DNA from: DAOTVS01 sp034436375
GTDB lineage: Bacteria; Chloroflexota; Anaerolineae; SpSt-313
DNA length: 27,754 bases
Assembly (NCBI GenBank): GCA_034436375.1
Contig: DAOTVS010000196.1
Coordinates: 1 to 27,754, forward strand
Reading direction: 5' to 3'
Shown: positions 1 through 6,962 of the stretch, one piece after another
Numbering within the stretch: the first letter of the stretch is position 1
Layout of the letters: each line of letters begins with the position of its first letter
Notes under the pieces: generated by a model
Told to the model about the DNA's origin: nothing
Database searches by the model: none
What the model saw: only the letters and a program-made list of their open reading frames with translations
Program-made: the position numbers and the translations under genes

Positions 1-25
1 CCCCCACCCCAGTCCAGTCACAATA

Positions 26-1771
26 CTACAACCCCTTCTTTTCCGCAATCACCTGCTGCACGCGGGCGGCGAAATCGTCCACCGTCATGGAGCCCAGGTT
101 CTCCTCCGTGCGCAGGCGCACCGAGACCTGGTGCCCCTCAGCCTCGCGGTCGCCGACCACCAGCATGTAGGGGATCTTGAGCAACTGCGCGTTGCGGATC
201 TTGGCGTTCAGGCGGTCCGATGAGGCGTCCACGTCCACGCGCAGGCCCGCCTGACGCAGCTCCGTCTCTACCTGCCGGGCATAGGGCGCATGCCGGTCGG
301 CGATGGGGATGACCCGCACCTGCGTGGGGTGCAGCCACACCGGGAAGGCGCCGCCGTAATGCTCGATCAGCAGGCCAAAAAAGCGCTCGAGCGACCCCAG
401 GAGCGCGCGGTGCACCATGTAGGGCCGGCGCGGCGTGCCGTCTTCGGCCACATATTCCATGCCAAAGCGCTCGGACATGTTGAAATCGAACTGGATCGTC
501 GTCATCTGCCACTCGCGGCCCAGGGCATCGCGGATCTTCAGGTCGATCTTGGGCCCATAGAAAGCGCCGCCGCCCTCGTCGATATCGTAGGGCATGCGCT
601 CTTCCTCCAGGGCTTTGCGCAGCGAGTCCGTCGCCTGGTCCCAGCGCGCCTGCTCACCCACCGATTTCTCGGGCGGCCGCGTGGCCAGGTAGGCGTGGAT
701 ATCCTCAAAGCCGAACGAGCGCCACATGTGCAGCGAGAAGCGCAGCACGCGCAGGATCTCGGCGTCGATCTGCTCGGGCGTGCAAAAGATGTGCGCATCG
801 TCCTGCGTGAACCCGCGCACGCGCAGCAGGCCGTGCAGCACGCCGCTGCGCTCATAGCGGTACACCGTACCCAATTCCGCCCAGCGCAGGGGCAGGTCGC
901 GGTAGGAGCGCGTCTTGGTCTTGTACATCATGATGTGGAACGGGCAGTTCATTGGCTTGATGTAATAGTCGACGTTATCGATGGCCATGGGCGCGTACAT
1001 ATTCTCACTGTAAAAGCCCAGGTGACCCGACGTCTCCCACAGCCACGAGCGCCCGATGTGCGGCGAATAGACGATTTCATAGCCGTTCTTGTAATGCTCC
1101 TGGCGCCAGAAATCTTCTACCGCCGTGCGGATGCGGCCACCCTCCGGGTGCCAGTAGATCAGGCCCGCGCCCGCTTCCTCGTGCACGCTGAACAGGTCGA
1201 GCTGCTTGCCGAGCCTGCGGTGATCGCGCGCCTCCATCTCGGCCAGACGCTTGAGGTAGGCCTCCAGCTCTTCCTTGGAGCGCCAGGCCGTGCCATAGAT
1301 GCGCTGCAGCATGGGCCGGTTCTCGTCGCCGCGCCAATAGGCCCCGGCGATAGAGAGCAGCTTGAAGGCTTGCGGGTTAATCTCCGACGTGTTGGCCACA
1401 TGCGGCCCGCGGCAGAGGTCCGTAAAGCCATCCTGCTGGTAGATAGAGATTGGCTCGCCTTCCGGCAGCTCGCGGATCAGCTCCAGCTTGTAGGGCTGAT
1501 CGCCAAAGCGCGCCGCAGCCTCCTCGCGGCTCACCACCTGGCAGACGAACGGATGCTTGCCCTTGATGATCGCGCGCATGCGGTTCTCGATCTCGGCCAG
1601 GTCGTCGAGGGTGAGTGGGCGCGGCAGGTCGAAATCGTAATAGAATCCATCCTCGATCGCCGGGCCGATGGCGATCTTGGCCTCGGGGAACATCTGCAGC
1701 ACCGCTTCGGCCATCACGTGCGCCGTCGAGTGCCGGATGATCTCCAGGCCGTTGTGTTCCTGGTCAGACAT
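26..1771 (-). CDS. thrS: Threonyl-tRNA synthetase lacking the TGS domain
   Basis: This cytoplasmic enzyme charges tRNA-Thr with threonine. The 581-residue protein begins directly in the N2 editing domain (HSTAHVMAEA near residue 14, CRGPHV near 120) and lacks the roughly 60-residue N-terminal TGS domain of the 640-residue family members. The class II catalytic core follows, with zinc-ligand motifs KPMNCPFH, QDDAHIF and MVHRALLGSLER and the motif 2 region RYERSGVLHGLLR. A C-terminal HGTP anticodon-binding domain starts near LHPTQVRVIP. The start at 1771 (MSDQEHNG) is chosen because it follows a GGAGG site and because the longer frame reading would translate the T-box terminator. It is a single gene behind a threonine T-box leader, so expression should rise when uncharged tRNA-Thr accumulates. 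Identification is secure. Confidence 0.97.
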   Translation of the reverse strand: MSDQEHNGLEIIRHSTAHVMAEAVLQMFPEAKIAIGPAIEDGFYYDFDLPRPLTLDDLAEIENRMRAIIKGKHPFVCQVVSREEAAARFGDQPYKLELIRELPEGEPISIYQQDGFTDLCRGPHVANTSEINPQAFKLLSIAGAYWRGDENRPMLQRIYGTAWRSKEELEAYLKRLAEMEARDHRRLGKQLDLFSVHEEAGAGLIYWHPEGGRIRTAVEDFWRQEHYKNGYEIVYSPHIGRSWLWETSGHLGFYSENMYAPMAIDNVDYYIKPMNCPFHIMMYKTKTRSYRDLPLRWAELGTVYRYERSGVLHGLLRVRGFTQDDAHIFCTPEQIDAEILRVLRFSLHMWRSFGFEDIHAYLATRPPEKSVGEQARWDQATDSLRKALEEERMPYDIDEGGGAFYGPKIDLKIRDALGREWQMTTIQFDFNMSERFGMEYVAEDGTPRRPYMVHRALLGSLERFFGLLIEHYGGAFPVWLHPTQVRVIPIADRHAPYARQVETELRQAGLRVDVDASSDRLNAKIRNAQLLKIPYMLVVGDREAEGHQVSVRLRTEENLGSMTVDDFAARVQQVIAEKKGL

Positions 1772-1793
1772 AATTGCACCTCCGTCAGAATCG

Positions 1794-1830
1794 AAAAATC
1801 CTCTCCCCCACGGCAATGGGGCGAGAGGAT
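1794..1830 (-). terminator. Intrinsic terminator of the T-box leader
   Basis: On the minus strand ATCCTCTC (1823-1830) and an inner CCCC pair with GGGG and GAGAGGAT (1798 onward), followed by a T5 run at 1794-1798. It lies immediately downstream of the antiterminator motif, the usual arrangement for regulated termination. Confidence 0.9.
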
Positions 1831-2073
1831 CCCTTCGCGGTTCCACCCATCTTCGGCCGGCGAACCGCAGGGCGGGATTCCATACCCGCCGGTGTTGTGC
1901 CGGCCCTCATTGTGGCGGGTAACGGTCGCCAGCCGGGCTCCCCTAATAGGCCAAGCCGTTCAGGGGCCTGCTCAGAGGTGGTTTTCCCTCAGGCCGTAGC
2001 GAGCGGGGCTCGCAATCGGTGACCCCGCATCCCTGGCGCTGACCCCGAGGTACTCGTCCTCTTCAACGCTATT
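1794..2073 (-). promoter_or_regulatory. Threonine T-box leader of thrS
   Basis: The leader carries the hallmark antiterminator T-box motif GGGTGGAACCGCG (1836-1848). Its UGGA bulge would pair with the tRNA acceptor end and suits a U discriminator base. Stem I begins with AGAGG (2058-2062), which pairs with CCTCT (1974-1978). Just inside that stem is the triplet ACC (1980-1982) followed by A, the expected place for a threonine specifier codon. The leader ends in a terminator hairpin before thrS. Known T-box behaviour is that uncharged cognate tRNA stabilises the antiterminator. The pairing was read by eye and not folded by software. Confidence 0.93.
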
Positions 2074-2079
2074 ATGTAC

Positions 2080-2108
2080 ATTATATACGGCTATGAGGAA
2101 TCTGTCAA
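2080..2108 (-). promoter_or_regulatory. Consensus sigma-70 promoter of thrS
   Basis: A perfect TTGACA (2103-2108) and a perfect TATAAT (2080-2085) are separated by exactly 17 bp on the minus strand. Transcription would start near 2073, just upstream of T-box stem I. Confidence 0.9.
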
Positions 2109-2116
2109 ATTGGGCG

Positions 2117-3181
2117 CTATCGCCTCAGGAATGACAGCATCTCCCTCTGCACGCTATCCAGGCTGCGCAGCGATTTGACCGGTTTGAGCCGGATGCCCAG
2201 CTCTTGCGCCAGCGGCTGCAGGAGCTGTCTGAGCAGCGGGGAGCGTACCCTGATCTCCTCGGGCAGAATGCCTACCCTCAACAGTTGTTGCGCCAGACGC
2301 TGAGGCACCTGTCCCCACATCGCTTCCAGCGTCGGCGCGGGAGCGAGAAGCTCTGTACCCAGGACGAAACTGCTCTGCGGCTCGACGATAAGCAGATTGT
2401 AGGCGTAATAGGGCCGCTCCTGTGGGGTATCGCGCATGCCCTCCGGTATCATAGACAGGTCGACCTCCAGGGCCGCGACACTCCTGGTCACCTTCTGCAA
2501 GCTCTGGAGCAGGCGCTGATCAAGGATGATCTCGATCTGGCGCGGCGGGGGCGGCGGCACCTGCACCCGGCGGTCCTCCCAGACCTGGGCGCCGCCTTCT
2601 CGCCGCAGCGCTCGCACCAGGTACACATCATCATCGGAGATCTCCAGCAGTGAGCGGTCCTCGCGAAAGCGCGGGGCCACATCGAGTAATTGCAGCAGCG
2701 CTGTGGTCAAGAAGCGGGCCTCGTGGGCCTCCAGATACCAGGGCACAAAGCCGGGGCGCCAACTGCGGAAAAGCGGCCAGGCGCCCCGCCCACGGAACCT
2801 CAACCCCAGTTTCTTGATGATCTCCCGGTCCTCAACACGCAGCTCCGTACGATCCTCAAACGAAGCCTGGAGTTGAGGAATCTCCAGAATGCGCTCTGGG
2901 GGCGCTTTCGGGCCAGCCTCGACCAGACTCCAGAATTCATAGAGGGCCCAGCTGCCAAGGTAAACACCCACGGCATAGTGCTCGCCCAATGCCCCCATGA
3001 CGCTCACAAAGCCGAGGTCGCCCGTCTCCGGGTTCTCCACGCCAAAGATGTCGACTTCGTTCATCCAATCCCAAGGCGCAAGCTCCTTTGCCCGGATGGC
3101 CGCCTCGTACAGATGCCGCCACTCCTGCAGGGAGGGCTCTGCCGCAGCTGCCGGTGCTACCCTTTCCGCTTGCTGTACCAT
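2117..3181 (-). CDS. DUF7309/DUF6930-type hypothetical protein
   Basis: The 354-residue soluble protein has no signal peptide or membrane segment. Its first half (LYEAAIRAKELAPWDWM near residue 24, IFGVENPETGDLGFVSVMG near 46) resembles the family I remember as DUF7309. The second half (from about residue 215, including IEIILDQRLLQSLQ and AYNLLIVEPQSSFVLG) resembles DUF6930. The two are joined by a Pro-rich linker, RVQVPPPPPR. No enzymatic motif is recognised, and these families are uncharacterised to my knowledge. The ATG at 3181 follows an AAAGGGG ribosome site. The gene has its own promoter and is not in an operon. The family assignment is from memory of sequence patterns. Confidence 0.75.
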   Translation of the reverse strand: MVQQAERVAPAAAAEPSLQEWRHLYEAAIRAKELAPWDWMNEVDIFGVENPETGDLGFVSVMGALGEHYAVGVYLGSWALYEFWSLVEAGPKAPPERILEIPQLQASFEDRTELRVEDREIIKKLGLRFRGRGAWPLFRSWRPGFVPWYLEAHEARFLTTALLQLLDVAPRFREDRSLLEISDDDVYLVRALRREGGAQVWEDRRVQVPPPPPRQIEIILDQRLLQSLQKVTRSVAALEVDLSMIPEGMRDTPQERPYYAYNLLIVEPQSSFVLGTELLAPAPTLEAMWGQVPQRLAQQLLRVGILPEEIRVRSPLLRQLLQPLAQELGIRLKPVKSLRSLDSVQREMLSFLRR

Positions 3182-3222
3182 GCATCACCCCTTTCGCCAG
3201 GTAGTCCACAGTCTCAAGGACA

Positions 3223-3252
3223 ACTATAAGCCCTGTTTCGTTGCCCCGTCAA
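3223..3252 (-). promoter_or_regulatory. Promoter of the DUF7309/DUF6930 gene
   Basis: Minus-strand TTGACG (3247-3252), an 18-bp spacer and TATAGT (3223-3228) would start transcription about 35 nt before the ATG at 3181. It lies back to back with the plus promoter at 3263. Confidence 0.6.
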
Positions 3253-3262
3253 GCCGCTTACC

Positions 3263-3291
3263 TTGACTCCCTATTCGCGCCTCCTTATACT
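3263..3291 (+). promoter_or_regulatory. Promoter reading toward the histidine kinase
   Basis: TTGACT (3263-3268) and TATACT (3286-3291) are separated by 17 bp on the plus strand. The first coding start downstream is about 400 nt away at 3696. Confidence 0.65.
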
Positions 3292-3297
3292 TGAAGG

Positions 3298-3695
3298 TGG
3301 AGGCGCACGCGCGTCTTCTCTGGGCGGGGGAGCGGCTCGCCCAGATCGCCGACAGAGAACCTTGAGGGGAGTCCTGTGCCAACCCAAATGGCGCCGTCCT
3401 CCACTGGAGGGCAGTTTTATCCCCTGCTACAGCGCTCTACGCCCCACCCAAGGCGTTCTTCTTCCTCTTGGCGGGGCCCAAACAAGCCTGTAGCCACCCC
3501 TCAGCGCTGCCCTCAGGCTCCAACCCCTCCGCGGATGGCTCACCGCGGCGAGCCTGTGCCCGTGACCAGCGGCCCCATTGCCCCAGAAGAAGGGAGTGAA
3601 GGGCCGCAGCGGCGCCCTACAGTCTGGAATCTGATAGCTCTAAGGAAACTCTAAGATTCAACGATTTGCCAGCGAGTAGCGATCAAGGAGGAACG
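3298..3695 (+). other. Long untranslated stretch with several hairpins
   Basis: No convincing gene is present between the promoter at 3263 and the kinase start. Several inverted repeats are visible: TTCTCTG with CAGAGAA, GCCCC plus CCAAG with CTTGG plus GGGGC inside a CTACAG/CTGTAG pair, CCGCGG self-pairing, and GCGGCCC with GGGCCGC. The short reading frames across it are low-complexity and Pro/Ser/Arg-rich. It could be a structured 5' leader of the kinase or a separate non-coding RNA. I compared it by eye with RNase P, tmRNA, SRP, cobalamin and c-di-GMP patterns and saw no match. Confidence 0.4.
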
Positions 3696-4751
3696 ATGAT
3701 GAAACGCTTACCCGGCGTTCTGATCGTCGTCGCCTTCACCCTGCTGGCAACCATGTCCATTGGGGTCTACGCCGTCATTGCTTATCCCGTGGTGACGCGG
3801 GACCGGTTCCTCGCCGGGCTCGCGCTCATGCTCCTGATGGAGGTGTCTTCGGTCCTGATCGGGCGGGGCCTGGCGCAGCGCGTTGCAGATCTACGAGGGG
3901 AACTTGCGGCCGAGCAACAGCGCAAGAGCCGCTTCGAGGCCCACGCCCGCGAGATGTATCAGGAACTGGAGCGCAAGCTGGAAGAGCGCACCGCTGAGCT
4001 CTTGCGGCAGCGTGATATCCTGGTGCGCACGGAAAAGCTGACCGCTCTCAGTCGACTGGTGGGCGGCGTAGCCCATGAGCTGAACAATCCGTTGACGGCA
4101 ATCCTGGGGGAAGCCATGATCCTGCGTGAGCGCTGCCACGCGCCCGAACTGAGCCGCGGCCTGCGGGTGATCGAGCAGCAGGCCACACGGTGCGCCAGCC
4201 TCATCCGGGATCTGAATGCTTTTGCCAGTCAGGAGCAGCGGAAGGTACAGCCGCTCGACGCGCAGGCGCTCCTCGAAGGGGCGCTGGCGCAGGTAGCCAT
4301 GGTTGCTTCCAGTCAAGAGGTCAAGGTCGTACGACAATACTCACAGGAACCTCTGGTGATCGTCGGCAACCTGGAAGAGCTGCAGCAGGCCCTCTGCAAT
4401 GTCATCGCCAATGCCTATCAGTCTATGGCCGGCAAGGGGTCGGGGCAGCTGACGCTCCGCTCATATCGCCTGGAAGGGTGGGTGCGCCTCCAAATCTCCG
4501 ATACCGGGGTAGGCATCGATGCCGAGACGCTGCCCTACATCTTTGACCCGTTCTACAGCCGCCGCACCGGTAAGATGAATATCGGCATGGGCCTCGGGTT
4601 GAGTGTGGCCCTGGGGCTGATTCAAGCCCACGGCGGCCGCATCCGAGCCGAGAGTCAGGTCGACAGTGGTACGACCATCTTTATCGATCTGCCCGAATGC
4701 GCGCCCGAGCTGGCGCCGCATACTGATCAAGTGGCCGAGTTCAGCCAGTAA
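3696..4751 (+). CDS. Membrane-bound sensor histidine kinase
   Basis: This is a probable inner-membrane sensor of 351 residues with two membrane segments (about 6-30 and 38-56) and almost no extracytoplasmic loop. A long coiled coil (about 62-118) follows. The HisKA box has the phospho-accepting His127 in VAHELNNPLT. The HATPase_c domain shows an N box (NVIANAYQS, near 235-243), G1 (DTGVGI near 269), F box (FDPFYS) and G2 (GMGLGL). The box types resemble NtrB/ZraS-like kinases. An AAGGAGG site lies 4 nt before ATG 3696 and 7 nt before ATG 3699, so either could be the start. No response regulator is adjacent, so it is an orphan. The signal is unknown; with so small a loop it probably senses within the membrane or cytoplasm. 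Confidence 0.88.
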   Translation: MMKRLPGVLIVVAFTLLATMSIGVYAVIAYPVVTRDRFLAGLALMLLMEVSSVLIGRGLAQRVADLRGELAAEQQRKSRFEAHAREMYQELERKLEERTAELLRQRDILVRTEKLTALSRLVGGVAHELNNPLTAILGEAMILRERCHAPELSRGLRVIEQQATRCASLIRDLNAFASQEQRKVQPLDAQALLEGALAQVAMVASSQEVKVVRQYSQEPLVIVGNLEELQQALCNVIANAYQSMAGKGSGQLTLRSYRLEGWVRLQISDTGVGIDAETLPYIFDPFYSRRTGKMNIGMGLGLSVALGLIQAHGGRIRAESQVDSGTTIFIDLPECAPELAPHTDQVAEFSQ

Positions 4752-4760
4752 ACCAGGCTG

Positions 4761-4826
4761 AGCCCGGCTGGGAAAAGGGGGCTGGCAATACGTTTGCCGG
4801 CCCCCTTTTCCCAGCCGGGCTTTTTT
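4761..4826 (+). terminator. Strong intrinsic terminator after the kinase
   Basis: Perfect 22-bp arms (4761-4782 and 4800-4821) surround a 17-nt loop that can itself pair (GGCA with TGCC). A T6 run at 4821-4826 follows. It starts 9 nt after the stop codon. Confidence 0.93.
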
Positions 4827-4853
4827 GACTCTCTGCTGTCTGCACACTACAAT
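4825..4853 (+). promoter_or_regulatory. Promoter starting inside the terminator T-run
   Basis: TTGACT (4825-4830) uses the last two bases of the terminator T tract. TACAAT follows at 4848-4853 after 17 bp. The start point would be near 4860, leaving only about 20 nt before the ATG at 4882. Confidence 0.65.
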
Positions 4854-4881
4854 GAAGCCTGGCGAACACCCAGGAGGCCCT

Positions 4882-5580
4882 ATGCCCACACGTCAGGGAT
4901 TCCCTTTTGCTTTTGATCCGCTGCGCACTCTGGCGCGGTTGGAAAGCTCCAGCGATCAACTGATCGGCACCCCGGCCCGCCGCCAGATCTACGAAGCGGC
5001 GCTGGCCGAATTGCTGCCGCTCCTCGAGCCTGCCATTGCCTACAAAGTCTACCCCGTACGGGGCCGGCAGGACGGTTGGCTCTCCGTCGCGTCCGGCCAG
5101 TTGCTGCACAGCCGGGTCGCTGCCGACCTGTTCGGTGACGCCCCCGAGGTGGTGGCCATGGTCTACACCATCGGCCCCCGGGTCGAGGCCCGCATCGAGG
5201 CGCTGCAGGCGGAGGGGGAGTATGCCGTGGGCTATACCCTCGACGCCCTGGGCACCCTGGCGCTCGGCGAGGTCGGCTATGTGGCTTGTCAGGAGATCGA
5301 TCGCCTGGCGGCGGCCAAAGGCGTGCGGGCCAGCATTCCCCTCAACCCCGGCACCACCCATTGGCCGGCCAGCGACCAACCTGTGGTCATCGCCCTGGCC
5401 GGCGGCGCTGTCATCGGCGTGAGCGTAACTGAGTCCTTCCTGCTGCGGCCGTTCAAGACCAACTCGATGGTCATCGCCCTCGGGGCGGACGTCCTGACGC
5501 CCGACCGGGGATCGTCGTGCGATTACTGTGAGAATAGCGAGTTGTGCGGGCAGCGGAGAAGGCCCGCCCATGCGGAATAA
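4882..5580 (+). CDS. Methionine synthase reactivation-domain-like protein
   Basis: The 232-residue soluble protein resembles the stand-alone version of the reactivation domain of B12-dependent methionine synthase (Met_synt_B12), which in MetH binds S-adenosylmethionine and helps restore methylcobalamin. The characteristic C-terminal pattern is present: NPGTTHWPASDQ near 163-174, then GVSVTESFLLRPFKTNSM, and a final Cys motif C213-x2-C216-x5-C222. Stand-alone copies are usually found with corrinoid methyltransferases, but none is visible here. The start at 4882 follows CAGGAGG at good spacing, and the longer frame would begin inside the promoter. Sixty bases separate it from the next gene. The role here is inferred from family resemblance only. 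Confidence 0.72.
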   Translation: MPTRQGFPFAFDPLRTLARLESSSDQLIGTPARRQIYEAALAELLPLLEPAIAYKVYPVRGRQDGWLSVASGQLLHSRVAADLFGDAPEVVAMVYTIGPRVEARIEALQAEGEYAVGYTLDALGTLALGEVGYVACQEIDRLAAAKGVRASIPLNPGTTHWPASDQPVVIALAGGAVIGVSVTESFLLRPFKTNSMVIALGADVLTPDRGSSCDYCENSELCGQRRRPAHAE

Positions 5581-5610
5581 GACTTGAAGTCCAGGAGACT
5601 TGCCAAGTCT
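5581..5610. repeat. Twin short palindromes upstream of the dehydrogenase
   Basis: GACTT-G-AAGTC (5581-5591) and GACTT-GCC-AAGTC (5597-5609, extended by one base pair) lie side by side in the 60-bp gap before the dehydrogenase. They could be a repeated operator or small RNA hairpins. Confidence 0.4.
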
Positions 5611-5640
5611 GGTTGGGGCCCACACCCACTGGAGGAGATC

Positions 5641-6723
5641 ATGTCCATGCCCGAAACCATGCAAGCCGTCGTCTGCCATGCCCCCGAGGATTACCGCCTG
5701 GAGCGTGTGCCCGTGCCCAAGGTTGGCCCGGGCGAGGTGCTGATCAAGGTCACTGCGGCGGGCGTTTGCGCTTCCGACGTCAAGTGCTACGTGGGCGCCA
5801 AGCGCATCTGGGGCGGCGACGGCTTCCCCGCCTATACCAAGCCGCCTGTGATCCCGGGGCACGAGTTTGTGGGCCGTGTGGTGGCGCTGGGCGAGGGCGC
5901 CGCCGAAAAGTACGGCCTGAGCATTGGCGACAAGGCCGTCTCAGAGCAGATCATCCCCTGCGGCCAGTGCCGCTATTGCCGGCGCGGCGAGTATTGGATG
6001 TGTCAGGTGCACCACATCTACGGCTTTCACGGCGGCATCGACGACGGCGCCTGGGCCGAGTATATGAAGTTCCCCGCCGGCGCCCTCAACTACAAGGTGC
6101 CCGAGTCGGTCCCCGATGACCAGGCCGCCCTCATCGAGCCCCTGGCCTGCGCCATCCATGCCGTCGAGCGCGGCGAGATCAAGCTGGGCGACGCGGTCGT
6201 CATCGCCGGCATGGGGCCCATCGGCCTCTGCATGCTCCAGGTGGCGCGTATGCAGTCCCCCGGCCTGCTCATCGCCCTCGATGCCAAGCCTGACCGGCTG
6301 GAGCTGGCTCGCAAGCTCGGCGCCGACCTGACCATCAACATCGCCCAGGAAGATGCCATCGCCCGGGTCATGGGCCTCACCGAGGGCTATGGCTGCGACG
6401 TCTATATCGACGTTTCCGGCCACCCGGCCGCCGTGAATCAGGGCCTGCAAATGATCCGCAAGCTGGGCACCTATGTCGAGTTTAGCGTCATGGCAGCCCC
6501 CAGCTCTGTGGATTGGTCCATCATCGGCGATCAGAAAGAGATCAACATCCACGGCAGCCACCTGGGCCCCTACCGCTATCCCCTGGCCATCGAATACATC
6601 GCCAGCGGCAAGGTCAACGCGCCCGCGCTCATCAGCCACCGCTTCCCGCTCAGCGACTTTCAAAAGGCCATCGATGTGGCGCACGCCGGCGAGAACTCGT
6701 GCAAGGTGCTGCTGATCCCATAG
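5641..6723 (+). CDS. Erythritol/L-threitol dehydrogenase-like zinc enzyme
   Basis: This medium-chain zinc alcohol dehydrogenase has 360 residues and acts in the cytoplasm. It has a catalytic-zinc Cys in AGVCASD, His-Glu in GHEFVG, four structural-zinc Cys in CGQCRYCRRGEYWMC, and the nucleotide-binding GMGPIG turn. The stretches MCQVHHIYGFHGG, ALIEPLACAIHAVERG and SVDWSIIGDQKE match what I remember of the erythritol/L-threitol dehydrogenase subfamily, which oxidises C4 polyols with NAD. Exact substrate is not provable from sequence. The ATG at 5641 follows GGAGGAG. It is probably co-transcribed with the isomerase-like gene downstream, although two hairpins lie between them. C4 polyol use would fit the sugar-handling genes elsewhere in the window. 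Confidence 0.85.
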   Translation: MSMPETMQAVVCHAPEDYRLERVPVPKVGPGEVLIKVTAAGVCASDVKCYVGAKRIWGGDGFPAYTKPPVIPGHEFVGRVVALGEGAAEKYGLSIGDKAVSEQIIPCGQCRYCRRGEYWMCQVHHIYGFHGGIDDGAWAEYMKFPAGALNYKVPESVPDDQAALIEPLACAIHAVERGEIKLGDAVVIAGMGPIGLCMLQVARMQSPGLLIALDAKPDRLELARKLGADLTINIAQEDAIARVMGLTEGYGCDVYIDVSGHPAAVNQGLQMIRKLGTYVEFSVMAAPSSVDWSIIGDQKEINIHGSHLGPYRYPLAIEYIASGKVNAPALISHRFPLSDFQKAIDVAHAGENSCKVLLIP

Positions 6724-6732
6724 CAGTAGGGA

Positions 6733-6758
6733 GCATGGGCTCGAGCGGTCGCCCATGC
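6733..6758. repeat. Hairpin after the dehydrogenase gene
   Basis: GCATGGGC (6733-6740) pairs with GCCCATGC (6751-6758) across a 10-nt loop, ten bases after the stop codon. No T-run follows directly, so it may stabilise the 3' end rather than terminate. Confidence 0.5.
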
Positions 6759-6842
6759 CCGTTTGGGCACAACGCCTGATGAAAATGCCCTTCGGCTTCC
6801 GGGTACCCATGCTTCGCACGCGGCCGGAACAGGCCTTTTGTA

Positions 6843-6891
6843 GGGTGTAGTGGGTTAGCGCCGCTACAGGCGGCGCTAACCCACTACACCC
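6843..6891. repeat. Perfect 22-bp inverted repeat, 5-nt loop
   Basis: Arms 6843-6864 and 6870-6891 are perfectly complementary with loop TACAG. Neither flank has a T tract, so it is not a canonical intrinsic terminator. It sits between two same-strand genes and resembles the other long perfect hairpins at gene ends in this window. Confidence 0.85.
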
Positions 6892-6962
6892 CCTGCGGAT
6901 CAGGGCCGGGCTTGGGCGGAGCATATCAGCCGGCAATTGCCCTGAAGGGCGCTGGAGGAGCC

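Noticed and set aside
290..1999. 569-codon open frame on the plus strand
   Set aside because: It is antisense to thrS, has a His/Arg/Gly-rich composition without motifs, and runs through the T-box. It reflects GC-rich codon bias.
3376..3654. 92-codon frame in the long leader before the histidine kinase
   Set aside because: Low-complexity Pro/Ser/Arg composition, no ribosome site and no recognisable motif; the hairpins explain the region better.
3298..3695. RNase P, tmRNA, SRP RNA, or cobalamin or c-di-GMP riboswitch in the leader
   Set aside because: The conserved cores I know for these families were not found. The stretch GAACCTTGAGGGGAGTCC only superficially recalls the RNase P core.
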